A stretch of 64,000 nucleotides of DNA from an uncultured Acidimicrobiales bacterium (GTDB taxonomy: Bacteria > Actinomycetota > Acidimicrobiia > Acidimicrobiales > Bin134): NCBI GenBank assembly GCA_951813325.1, contig OX638350.1, positions 62,001 through 126,000 on the forward strand. Direction: 5' to 3'. Below are positions 43,515-51,016 of this stretch, in pieces (position 1 is the first letter of the stretch; the number at the start of each line of letters is the position of its first letter). The position numbers and the translations under genes were made by a program. A model generated the notes under the pieces. The model worked only from the letters and a program-made list of their open reading frames with translations. It searched no databases and was not told the DNA's origin.

Positions 43515-44345
43515 ATGCGCGAGACGCTGAAGGGCGTCCAAGATATCTTTGACGAGCGGGGCCCGACAGACGCCACGGCCACGTTCAACCGGCTGTGGTC
43601 TATCACCGAAGAGCTTATGGCCAAGATCCAAGCCCGCTTCGAGTTGACCCGCGACCCCAGCACCGAAGATCTGGAGTCATACCGGGGCGAATCCGAGTAC
43701 CCCGCCGGGCGGCTGGCCGGCTATGCCGGCCCGGAAATCGACTGGCTCATCCACTCCTGGATAGGCAATCCCCCGCTGGGGTTCACCAACATGCACGTCA
43801 CCGCCTGGCTGGGCCCCCACATCGACGTGCCCCATCTGGGAATTGCGTGGGGGACGCTGCCCGATCTGTGGTTCTACATCGACTTCAACCCCCGCTCCGA
43901 TCTCATGCTCGACACCGATGCGCTCGACAAATACTGGGGCTCGCTCAACGAGGAGTTCTTGGACCTGCGGGCCGACGAAGGGCTCGCGCCGTTCACGTCC
44001 CGGGCGCTGTACGTCCGCCAGGCGCTGAGCGAGGTGGCCATCTGCTTCACCACCCCGGGCACCGTCTACGACGAGGGCCGGCTGAACCAGGTCAGCGAAC
44101 TGGCCCACCGGCGAGCAGACCAGTGGCTGGCGTGGGTGGACGAGGCTGAGCCGGTGGCGCTTGAGCACCGGGAGCAACTGGCCGCCGACGATCTGGCCCG
44201 GCGGCGTAACATCGCCGAGAGAGATCCGGCCAACATCATGGGCGTGCGCTTCTTCGGAGAGGAGATGACCGACCGTCTGGTGCGGGCCCTGTGGGGTGGC
44301 GACCGGGTATTGCCCCGACCTGCTGAGGGGGAGCTGGCATGTTAA
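43515..44345 (+). CDS. Red chlorophyll catabolite reductase-like protein
   Basis: 276 residues. Several segments align with plant RCC reductase (ACD2): 'EIDWLIHSWIGNPPLGFTNM', 'HVTAWLGPHIDVPHLGI', 'DLWFYIDFNPRSDLMLDTDA', the 'YVRQALSEVAI' strand, and near the C-terminus 'GVRFFGEEMTDRLVRAL', which matches the plant FG-x-E ending. RCCR belongs to the ferredoxin-dependent bilin reductase fold and reduces the linear tetrapyrrole made by PaO. No signal peptide. It overlaps the Rieske oxygenase start by 7 bp, so enzyme and presumed oxygenase are made together. The assignment rests on remembered family sequences. Confidence 0.72.
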   Translation: MRETLKGVQDIFDERGPTDATATFNRLWSITEELMAKIQARFELTRDPSTEDLESYRGESEYPAGRLAGYAGPEIDWLIHSWIGNPPLGFTNMHVTAWLGPHIDVPHLGIAWGTLPDLWFYIDFNPRSDLMLDTDALDKYWGSLNEEFLDLRADEGLAPFTSRALYVRQALSEVAICFTTPGTVYDEGRLNQVSELAHRRADQWLAWVDEAEPVALEHREQLAADDLARRRNIAERDPANIMGVRFFGEEMTDRLVRALWGGDRVLPRPAEGELAC

Positions 44346-45478
44346 TCAAGAACCAGTGGTACGCCGTGGAATTCGGTCAGTGGGTGTCCGACCAACCGGT
44401 GCTGGCCCGGGTCCACGGCCACGACTTGGTGCTGTGGCGCAGCCCCAACGGCACGGTCAATGCCCAGTCCGACCTGTGCGTTCACCGAGGCGGCTCATTA
44501 GCCGGCGGGTCGGTGGTGGGCGATTGCGTCCAGTGCCCCTACCACGGCTGGCGCTACGGGGCCGATGGGGCCTGTGTGGAGATACCGGCCAACCGCCCAG
44601 ACCTCCCCATTCCCAAGAAGGCCCGGATCGACACCTATCCCTGCATCGAGCGCTACGGCTTCGTGTGGGTGTTCTTGGGCGATCTGGCGCCCGAGCATCG
44701 GCCCCCGGTGCCAGAATTGGAAGGACTCGAGGAGCACATAGAGGCCAGGGCGGAGGGATACCGGGCGGTCATCGGCGAGTTCACCTGGCAGGCCAACTAC
44801 GACCGAGTGCTGGAGAACGCGGTGGACATCGCCCACACCCCATTCGTGCACTCCGGGTCGTTCGGCAACAAAGACCAGCCCGAGATCCAGGACTTCGACC
44901 TCGACGAAACCCGCGTCAACGGCCACCTGGCGTCGGTCACCGCCACCGTGGAGCTCGAACCACCCCGACCGTCAGGCCTTTGGCGGTTCATCTCCAAGAA
45001 GGACCGCCCCCCGGTGAGCACCTCCACCGGGTTCTACCCGCCCAATGTGTCGATGCTCATCGTCCGGCTGCCCATGGGCGAGATCCGCATCTTTACCGCC
45101 GCAGTGCCCCGCGACGAGCGCGTGACCGTTTCGAAGTTCTGCATGCTGCGCACGTTCTTCACCGGGGGCTGGGCCGACAAGAACTCCTACGAGCGCACCA
45201 TCAAGATCTTCTTGGAAGACCAGCCGACCGTTGAGGGCCAGCGCCCGGAGTTGCTGCCATTCGACCTGTCGGCCGAGCTCCACGTCAAGTCGGATTCCAT
45301 CCAACTGACCTACCGCCGCTGGCGCCAAGAGCAGATCGACAAGGGCTGGGGGCTCGAGACCCCCTCGGACGAGGAGGCCATGCGGGCCGCGGCGGTGATT
45401 CCCTCGCCCGGGCGCTCCAGCGACCCCGAACTGGCCAACGCCTGGGTGTTCCCCACCGTCGGCGAGGCCCGATCATGA
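44339..45478 (+). CDS. Rieske non-heme iron oxygenase, PaO/VanA-like
   Basis: 379 residues. Rieske [2Fe-2S] ligands C47-x-H49 and C66-x2-H69 ('CVHRGGSLAGG', 'CVQCPYHGWRYG'), then 'IPANRPDLPIPKKARIDTYP', a form common in cyanobacterial PaO-like oxygenases. The mononuclear iron site is seen in 'ENAVDIAHTPFVHSG' (H166, H171 with bridging Asp163). No reductase gene adjoins, so a general ferredoxin must supply electrons. Position between two bilin-reductase-fold candidates suggests macrocycle or bilin oxygenation, but aromatic demethylation cannot be excluded by sequence alone. It overlaps the next gene (ATGA). Confidence 0.85.
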   Translation: MLIKNQWYAVEFGQWVSDQPVLARVHGHDLVLWRSPNGTVNAQSDLCVHRGGSLAGGSVVGDCVQCPYHGWRYGADGACVEIPANRPDLPIPKKARIDTYPCIERYGFVWVFLGDLAPEHRPPVPELEGLEEHIEARAEGYRAVIGEFTWQANYDRVLENAVDIAHTPFVHSGSFGNKDQPEIQDFDLDETRVNGHLASVTATVELEPPRPSGLWRFISKKDRPPVSTSTGFYPPNVSMLIVRLPMGEIRIFTAAVPRDERVTVSKFCMLRTFFTGGWADKNSYERTIKIFLEDQPTVEGQRPELLPFDLSAELHVKSDSIQLTYRRWRQEQIDKGWGLETPSDEEAMRAAAVIPSPGRSSDPELANAWVFPTVGEARS

Positions 45479-46194
45479 GCCTGTCGGCTGATCTTTGCCT
45501 GGGCACAGTAGATGCCATCGCCGACCGCCTGGAGCTGGAGGAGACGGTAAACACCCCGCTGGCCTCAGCTATGGACGGCTCGCCGGTGGGCGCCCATCGG
45601 GTGCTGGCTCGCGACGGGGTAGCGACGCTGGTGTACGTGGGCATGACGGTCGAGGCGTTCGGGCTGGACAGCCACATGTGCTTCGCCTTCACGCCGGCGG
45701 CCAGCCCGGTGCCCCACTTCACCGTTGATTCGGTGCTGGCCGGACCGCACTACGCCTTCCACCTGGACTTGATCCCCCGACTCGACCCCGGCGCCAACCT
45801 GGCCTACATCGACCACTGCTACGGCCCTCTTACCGAGGTCCACGATGAGACTATGCAGATCGAAGGGCTCACCCCCGCCCACCTGTCGCCCCGCCAATGG
45901 CAGCTCATGTCAGCGTGGATGCTGGCTCACCGGGCCGACGAGAACGGTTTCCGGTCGGTGTTCGGTGCGGTGGCCGCCTACCGCGACCACTGGCTGGACC
46001 TGGTGGCCGACGGGGTGCCCCACGAGGCCATTGGCGATGCCACCGCAGAGCAGTTGGCCGATCGCGATGCCCGCAATCGAGCCGCCATCTTCAATCCCGA
46101 GGTCGACCCCGTGTGGGCCCGAGTAGACCAGCTGCTTGGCCCCGAGACGAGCGCCGCCATTCAGGCCAGTCTGAAGACCGCGGCCCGCTCCTGA
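45475..46194 (+). CDS. Second RCCR/bilin-reductase-fold candidate
   Basis: 239 residues. 'PHFTVDSVLAGPHYAFHLDL' and 'PRLDPGANLAYIDHCYGPL' resemble the central strand-loop-strand of the bilin reductase fold, and the C-terminal 'RDARNRAAIFNPEVDPVWAR' followed by LLGPETSAAI recalls the RCCR/FDBR ending. Similarity to its operon partner at 43515 is weak, so this is a distant paralogue at best. The start overlaps the Rieske stop by 4 bp. A reductase, isomerase or chaperone of the Rieske product are all possible. Confidence 0.5.
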   Translation: MSLSADLCLGTVDAIADRLELEETVNTPLASAMDGSPVGAHRVLARDGVATLVYVGMTVEAFGLDSHMCFAFTPAASPVPHFTVDSVLAGPHYAFHLDLIPRLDPGANLAYIDHCYGPLTEVHDETMQIEGLTPAHLSPRQWQLMSAWMLAHRADENGFRSVFGAVAAYRDHWLDLVADGVPHEAIGDATAEQLADRDARNRAAIFNPEVDPVWARVDQLLGPETSAAIQASLKTAARS

Positions 46195-46204
46195 GGAGAT
46201 TGAC

Positions 46205-47140
46205 ATGAGCCAAGAGTCAGAGTGGCAACAACGCATCACCGGTGAGTGGTACGGGTTGCCATCGGTGTTCGATGTCGAGGGAAACCACACTGGGTTCAAC
46301 AAGGTCAGCCGGGCCAGCGAGTTCGCCGACGGCAAGGTCACCTACTGGATGCAGTGCAACTTCATGAACACCGGCCCGCTGCGCAACCGGTTTGAGATCA
46401 AAGATTTCAAGTTCGGGGTAGATGACAGGGGCAACGACCGCATCTACCAGGGCCCCGACTTCTATGGCGCCGGCCATCCCTATGGCTCACTGGTGGACTC
46501 GCACTACTACTCGCCGGGGTGGCGGGCCGACCTGAACACCATGAATCAGATTCTGCCCGATGGGGTTACCCAGGTGTACTCGTCGCTGCTCTATGAGGGC
46601 CCCACCATCTTCTCGGTGTTCAACGGGGTGTACCTGAACGCCCACGACTACGACACCAATCCCGACACCAGGGCGTGGATCGACGCCCACATCGAGTCCG
46701 AGCGGGAGTTGGCCGCATGGCCCCACACCGTGCCCGATCGAACCGGGGGCGAATGGGCCGGTGAGTGCGAGGTGTTCGGCGCCGACCAGCAGCGCCGGGG
46801 CAGCGTGAGCGTGCGCCTGCGCCACGACCCCATCGACCTGGTGCGCACCACCCACACCCTGGAGCTCACCGGAGAGATCAACCACTCGCACACCTACATC
46901 CGCACCCGCTCCCACGGCAACCGCTACACCTACGACGGCCCCGATCTCTGGGGCAACGCCATCGCCTACGGCCGCGCCCTCTACACCTCCCAGCACCACG
47001 TCAGCGAGGCATTCAAAGTCAAAGGCCGGGAGTTCATCATCGACCGCGACTACACCCTGGCCGTGGCCTGGAAGCTCTACGACGGTGACCGCATGACCGA
47101 CATAGTCTTCGGCCCCCTGACCTTCACCCCCGACGCCTAG
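46205..47140 (+). CDS. Two-domain calycin-like protein (DUF3598-like)
   Basis: 311 residues made of two similar halves. Each opens with GEW (GEWYGLPSVFDVEGNHTG; GEWAGECEVFGADQQRRG) and has a YxGP turn (IYQGPDFYGAGHPYG; YTYDGPDLWGNAIAYG), with dense beta-strand patterning, as expected for tandem lipocalin/calycin barrels. DUF3598/CpcS-like calycins bind tetrapyrroles in cyanobacteria, which suits the context, but no catalytic residues can be named. Last gene of the RCCR-Rieske operon, with GAGG upstream. Convergent with 47137-47796. Confidence 0.6.
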   Translation: MSQESEWQQRITGEWYGLPSVFDVEGNHTGFNKVSRASEFADGKVTYWMQCNFMNTGPLRNRFEIKDFKFGVDDRGNDRIYQGPDFYGAGHPYGSLVDSHYYSPGWRADLNTMNQILPDGVTQVYSSLLYEGPTIFSVFNGVYLNAHDYDTNPDTRAWIDAHIESERELAAWPHTVPDRTGGEWAGECEVFGADQQRRGSVSVRLRHDPIDLVRTTHTLELTGEINHSHTYIRTRSHGNRYTYDGPDLWGNAIAYGRALYTSQHHVSEAFKVKGREFIIDRDYTLAVAWKLYDGDRMTDIVFGPLTFTPDA

Positions 47141-47796
47141 CCCACGGCCACTGATACTGAGCGGCTTCCATCTTCCACGTATTCGGTGAACTCGATGCTG
47201 GAGGCTCCTACCGGGTCGCGCATGGCCCAGAGGCGGCGGTGGTGCGATGGTGAGGGTTGGTCGGCGGCTACCAGCATGGGGCCTACGGCTCGGCGTAAGG
47301 GCCATTGATCGCCCGCCTTGGGTGGTGGTGCTGTCAGGTCGAGGCGGGGCTCCTCACCGGAGGATTCGGGGACAGCTACTCCCACGATGTCGGCCACCGA
47401 CCGGCCGGCCAGGGAGAAGAAACCGCCGGTGAGCTGGCGGTCGGGGGCCACTAGGACGGAGTAAGACTCGAACTCGTAGCCGAGGCGGGGCCAGAGTCCC
47501 TGGCCGGTGAGGGCGCCGGGCTGCCACAGGGTGCCGAAGCCCACAACATCGGGGCCGAGATAGCGACGTTGGGTCCCGTCCACCTCTAGCTCGAATACCC
47601 ACTCGCCCGAGAAAGCGGCCATCGGGTGACCGGCTAGTTGGGGCGATGGGTGGCACCGTTGGGTTACCAGCAGCCGGCCCTCTCCATCTGGCTCCACCAT
47701 CCGGCGTTGGGCCACCTCGCCGCGAAACGTGCCGTCTGGGTCGTAGACGTACTCGACAACCAGCCACGCACCGCCAAAGCGGTCGCTCTCGCTCAT
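47137..47796 (-). CDS. Calycin-like protein, paralogue
   Basis: 219 residues from ATG 47796, overlapping the preceding stop (ATGA). 'FGGAWLVVEYVYDPDGTFRG' and 'RRYLGPDVVGFGTLWQPG' repeat the GxW...DxxG and YxGPxxxG signatures of the 46205 protein; the second half is shorter and diverged. No signal peptide. Last gene of the four-gene minus-strand operon starting at operator site C. Function unknown; probably ligand binding or an associated enzyme of the same pathway. Confidence 0.6.
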   Translation of the reverse strand: MSESDRFGGAWLVVEYVYDPDGTFRGEVAQRRMVEPDGEGRLLVTQRCHPSPQLAGHPMAAFSGEWVFELEVDGTQRRYLGPDVVGFGTLWQPGALTGQGLWPRLGYEFESYSVLVAPDRQLTGGFFSLAGRSVADIVGVAVPESSGEEPRLDLTAPPPKAGDQWPLRRAVGPMLVAADQPSPSHHRRLWAMRDPVGASSIEFTEYVEDGSRSVSVAVG

Positions 47797-48695
47797 GCCG
47801 GATCGAAGGCCAAGGCCCCGTAGGCCGCTCCCAGGCGCTCTTCGCCCCGATACCAGATGTGGAGCACCGCCTTCATGCTGCCGTCCCGCGACACCACTTC
47901 GCGCCGCCACACTCGGAGCCCTCCTGAGAGGAGGTGGAGCTGGCCGCTGAAGCCCCGGCCGCCACTGAGGCTGCCGCTGCCCATCAGATCACCCTCCGGT
48001 GTCCACGCCGTCCAGCCGTCCGACAAAAGGGGGAACGACAGCCCCGATGAGTAGTCAGCCCCTGATAGTTCCACTTCCCAAGAGCCGTCTTTAACAGCAA
48101 CCACCTCCGCATAATCAGCTGCGCCGGCCGGTGTGCACTTGGCGTCGAGGCGGTGCAGCTGGCCCGACCAGCGGCCGGGTCGGAGCAACAAGAGCTCACC
48201 TCGGCCTGCGGTTGGGTCGTCTCGCAACACCTGGGGATCCATCTCCGCCACAGGGGGAGGCTCGGGGCCAGACGGGTCGATCTGACGCTGGTATTCCCCC
48301 ACCACCGTCCATTGGAGCCGATCGCCCCGGCTGAGCAGGGCCAGTGAGAGCTGGCGGGTGCCGTCGGGCAGCACCATCAAAAAGAACCGCTGCGAAAGTC
48401 CCAGGTCGGGCCAGTAGTTGTGGGCGGCGACCAGGCCGTCGCCCAGCGCCTCGGCATAGCCGATGTTAAGGGGCCCCTCGTAGGTGCGATGCGAGCCGTG
48501 ATCGGCAATGGTGTAGACCCCCGACAGGGAGAACGGCCCTTCGAACCCGACCTCCACCGTCACCCGTCCGGCCTGGTCATCGGCCTTCACCGATCGGGTG
48601 TCGCGCCCTAGGCCGGCAAAGCGGCCGTCGGCGTCATAGACCTCGGCCGCGCCGATCCATTCCCCAACTCCTTGGGAGAACGACCCTTTGCTCAC
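47793..48695 (-). CDS. Two-domain calycin-like protein, paralogue
   Basis: 300 residues from GTG 48695, overlapping the DUF3891 stop (GTGA). The N-terminal half has 'VGEWIGAAEVYDADGRFAGL' and 'HRTYEGPLNIGYAEALG' like the 46205 protein. The C-terminal half starts 'PGRWSGQLHRLDAKC' and is a second barrel. The family signature is shared across three genes here, indicating local expansion. No catalytic motif is recognised. Confidence 0.6.
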   Translation of the reverse strand: MSKGSFSQGVGEWIGAAEVYDADGRFAGLGRDTRSVKADDQAGRVTVEVGFEGPFSLSGVYTIADHGSHRTYEGPLNIGYAEALGDGLVAAHNYWPDLGLSQRFFLMVLPDGTRQLSLALLSRGDRLQWTVVGEYQRQIDPSGPEPPPVAEMDPQVLRDDPTAGRGELLLLRPGRWSGQLHRLDAKCTPAGAADYAEVVAVKDGSWEVELSGADYSSGLSFPLLSDGWTAWTPEGDLMGSGSLSGGRGFSGQLHLLSGGLRVWRREVVSRDGSMKAVLHIWYRGEERLGAAYGALAFDPA

Positions 48696-49510
48696 ATCCG
48701 GACCAGGCGCACTGTTTGGGTGTCCACCGGGGTGGCGGCCAGCACCGGGCCGAGGTCGGTACCGGGAGGCTGAGGAGCCAGATACCGGCCTTCGGTGGCC
48801 AGCTCAAGCCCGTCTTCGGCAAACGGGTATGGGTCCAGCCCGTAGACCCCTCCGGGACGCTCGACCACCGTGATGGTCACGTCGTCGCCTACCGCCCGTG
48901 GCACGTTGGGGAAGTCCGACTCTCCTCGCTCGTCCTCGGGAGCCAAGTGGAAGTACAGGGAGATGGTGTCGAAGAACTGGAGCTGCTTGTAGGCGTGGAA
49001 CAGGTACTCGTCGGTGGCGTGTTCGGGATCGTCGGCGGCCAACCGCTCCTTCAGCCGATGCTGGCGGTTTTCCTCGTTGCCCAGCATGGCTTCGACCTCG
49101 GGGCGCAGCTCGTCGGGGATCACGTCCAAGAAGATCTTGTCGCTCAACCCGTACCGCCCTCGATACAGGCCATAGGTGTGCATCGACGAGATAATGCCGC
49201 TGAACGGGTGATGGTCCTCATTGAACGCCGGCGATCCCGCCGATGTGGTCACAATCTGGGGCAGCGGTGTGGCGGTCAGGTTATAGGGAAGGCCGGTGTC
49301 GGGGTTCTGAGGGGCCTGGGCGTCGAGGGCGGTCCAGCCCTGGTCGTGGTGGTCGACGATGAACTGCATCGGCTCAGCTGGCTCCAACCCGTCGAACTCG
49401 TCGTTGCCGAAGTTGGCGGCCAGCGAACCGGCGAAGGCGGTGTGCTGGTGCATGGCGATCACGAAATGGGGGGCGTCGGATGCCCCGCCGGGGGCGCTCT
49501 GGACGATCAT
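48692..49510 (-). CDS. DUF3891-family protein
   Basis: 272 residues from ATG 49510 (ATGA overlap with the upstream gene). Features of DUF3891: 'IVDHHDQGWTALDAQAPQNP', 'SSMHTYGLYRGRYGLSD' and 'AYKQLQFFDTISLYFHLA', with conserved His/Asp residues that look like a buried HD-type helical metal site. Biochemical function is not known to me. Its place inside the calycin operon suggests a hydrolytic or metal-dependent step of the same pathway. Confidence 0.7.
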   Translation of the reverse strand: MIVQSAPGGASDAPHFVIAMHQHTAFAGSLAANFGNDEFDGLEPAEPMQFIVDHHDQGWTALDAQAPQNPDTGLPYNLTATPLPQIVTTSAGSPAFNEDHHPFSGIISSMHTYGLYRGRYGLSDKIFLDVIPDELRPEVEAMLGNEENRQHRLKERLAADDPEHATDEYLFHAYKQLQFFDTISLYFHLAPEDERGESDFPNVPRAVGDDVTITVVERPGGVYGLDPYPFAEDGLELATEGRYLAPQPPGTDLGPVLAATPVDTQTVRLVRM

Positions 49511-49965
49511 GGCCGCTGGACCCGGGTGAAGTCTTGAATCTGAAACAAGCTGGTGGCGCCGTCGCGCACCTTGTGGGTGATGATGCGGCGGGTGTCGGGG
49601 TCCAAGAAGTAGTGGTTGTTGTAGACGATGTTGTTGCTCACCCGGCTGTCGATGGTGAAGACGTAGTTGTACGGCGTGAGCTCGGCGCCTTCGAGGCTGA
49701 GCTGGTCGCTGGAGGCGAAGCACCGCTTGCCGTCCACCTGGATCGGGGTGTCGAAGATGGTCTCGCCCACGCCGTAGAGATTCTCAAAATGCTCATGGAG
49801 GTGCCAGGTGTTGTCGTCGAGCCAGTACACGTCCATGTGGACGGCGCTGGATTCTAGGAAATCGCCATGGAGGGTGAAGCTCTTGCACAACCCCTCCCAG
49901 TGGCCCATGAAGCACTGATACGGCCGGGGTGAGGCCGGCCCGTAGTTTCTGGTGTCGCTCACCAT
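49507..49965 (-). CDS. Single-domain calycin/DUF3598-like protein
   Basis: About 152 residues from ATG 49965 (MVSDTRNYGP). 'FMGHWEGLCKSFTLHGDFLE', 'NTWHLHEHFENLYGVGE' and 'NNHYFLDPDTRRIITHKVRD' give a single beta-barrel-like pattern. It is closest in style to cyanobacterial DUF3598 proteins. First gene of the operon; operator site C begins 30 bp upstream. The overlap with DUF3891 implies coupled translation. Confidence 0.6.
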   Translation of the reverse strand: MVSDTRNYGPASPRPYQCFMGHWEGLCKSFTLHGDFLESSAVHMDVYWLDDNTWHLHEHFENLYGVGETIFDTPIQVDGKRCFASSDQLSLEGAELTPYNYVFTIDSRVSNNIVYNNHYFLDPDTRRIITHKVRDGATSLFQIQDFTRVQRP

Positions 49966-49994
49966 CAGAATCGTAGAGTGTGCCAGTAGTGGAT

Positions 49995-50027
49995 GAAACC
50001 GTGTTCCTCTGAGCGGAACGGAGTTGT
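49995..50027. promoter_or_regulatory. Four-half-site operator, site C
   Basis: GAAAC-CGT-GTTCC-TCTGAGC-GGAAC-GGA-GTTGT, spacing N3-N7-N3 as in sites A, B and D. The central 15-mer is identical to 40152-40166. It lies between the divergent calycin operon and the chlorophyllase-like gene, ending 4 bp before the ATG of the latter. Confidence 0.75.
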
Positions 50028-50031
50028 GACA

Positions 50032-50991
50032 ATGATCGTCCGAGGGCTGCACTTCTCATTCGACGCCCAGGGAGATGCCGCGTTGGCCACGCTGTTCTAC
50101 CCCGGTGATGATCGTCGACTGGAAGAAGCCCGTCTGACCGGGCAAGTACCGGCGGCCGACACCGATGCTCCGTGGCCGGTGGTCGTCATCATGCCCGGCA
50201 TCAACGTGGTCCCTGACAGCTACCGATGGCTTGCCCATCGTTTGGTGGCCGACGGGCTATGCGTTGTGACCTATGCGGCCATCGGATCGCTGGGACCGGC
50301 GGGGCGTGGGATCACTCCTGGCATCGACCTGGCCGCCCTCGCCCCCGACACCATCGGCACCAGGCCGTCGTCCACCGCCCTCGGACCGCTGCTCGCCCAC
50401 CTGGCTGAGTTGGCCGCCGATGAGCACACCCCGGTGGCCGGGCACCTGGATTTGGGCCGGTTCGTCGTGGGGGGCCATTCGGCGGGGGGCACGGCGGCAT
50501 TGCACAACAGCGAGCCGGAGTGGGTGTCGGGCTTGCAGGCGGTGTTCGCCTACGCCGCCCACACCATGATTGCCACTGCATTGGGCCATGACGAGGCCGC
50601 GGTGGCATCCATCCCGGCCAATGTGCCGATGATGCTGCTGGGCGGCGCCGACGACGGAGTGATCGCGGCCAGCCGCGACCGCTATCGCACCGACGACGGC
50701 ACCCACGATCCCGTTCGCCGAACCTTTGCCGAGGCCATTCATCGCCAGCAAGGAGATTCTTGGCTGGTCGAGTTGGCCGGTGCCGGACACTTCGCCATCT
50801 GCGATCTGGTGGACACCACCAGCGGCCGCTCCTTTCTGGAGCCCGATTCTCCGAAGACCGACCCGGCCATCCGAGAGTTGCTCGGCGACCTCATCGCCGC
50901 GTTCATCTCTGCCAGCCTGGGCCGGCCGAGTGGGTCCAGCGTGGAGCAATTGGTCGATCACCCATCGATCAGGCACTGGGATAGACGCTGA
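50032..50991 (+). CDS. Chlorophyllase-like alpha/beta hydrolase
   Basis: 319 residues from ATG 50032. Core features: 'WPVVVIMPGINVVPDSYRWL', 'GLCVVTYAAIG', nucleophile elbow 'FVVGGHSAGGTAAL' (S150), acid loop 'MLLGGADDGVI', and His in 'LAGAGHFAICD'. The layout (PGxN...YxxLAxxLA.xGxxVV, GHSxGG) recalls plant/cyanobacterial chlorophyllases, which remove phytol. It is transcribed from operator site C together with the NOL-like SDR. A general esterase is the alternative. Confidence 0.65.
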   Translation: MIVRGLHFSFDAQGDAALATLFYPGDDRRLEEARLTGQVPAADTDAPWPVVVIMPGINVVPDSYRWLAHRLVADGLCVVTYAAIGSLGPAGRGITPGIDLAALAPDTIGTRPSSTALGPLLAHLAELAADEHTPVAGHLDLGRFVVGGHSAGGTAALHNSEPEWVSGLQAVFAYAAHTMIATALGHDEAAVASIPANVPMMLLGGADDGVIAASRDRYRTDDGTHDPVRRTFAEAIHRQQGDSWLVELAGAGHFAICDLVDTTSGRSFLEPDSPKTDPAIRELLGDLIAAFISASLGRPSGSSVEQLVDHPSIRHWDRR

Positions 50992-51016
50992 GCAATAGCA
51001 TCAGGAGGGGGACAAA

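Noticed and set aside
44339-45478. Vanillate demethylase (VanA) as the specific assignment
   Set aside because: No VanB-type reductase or aromatic pathway genes adjoin, and neighbours point to tetrapyrroles; kept only as an alternative.
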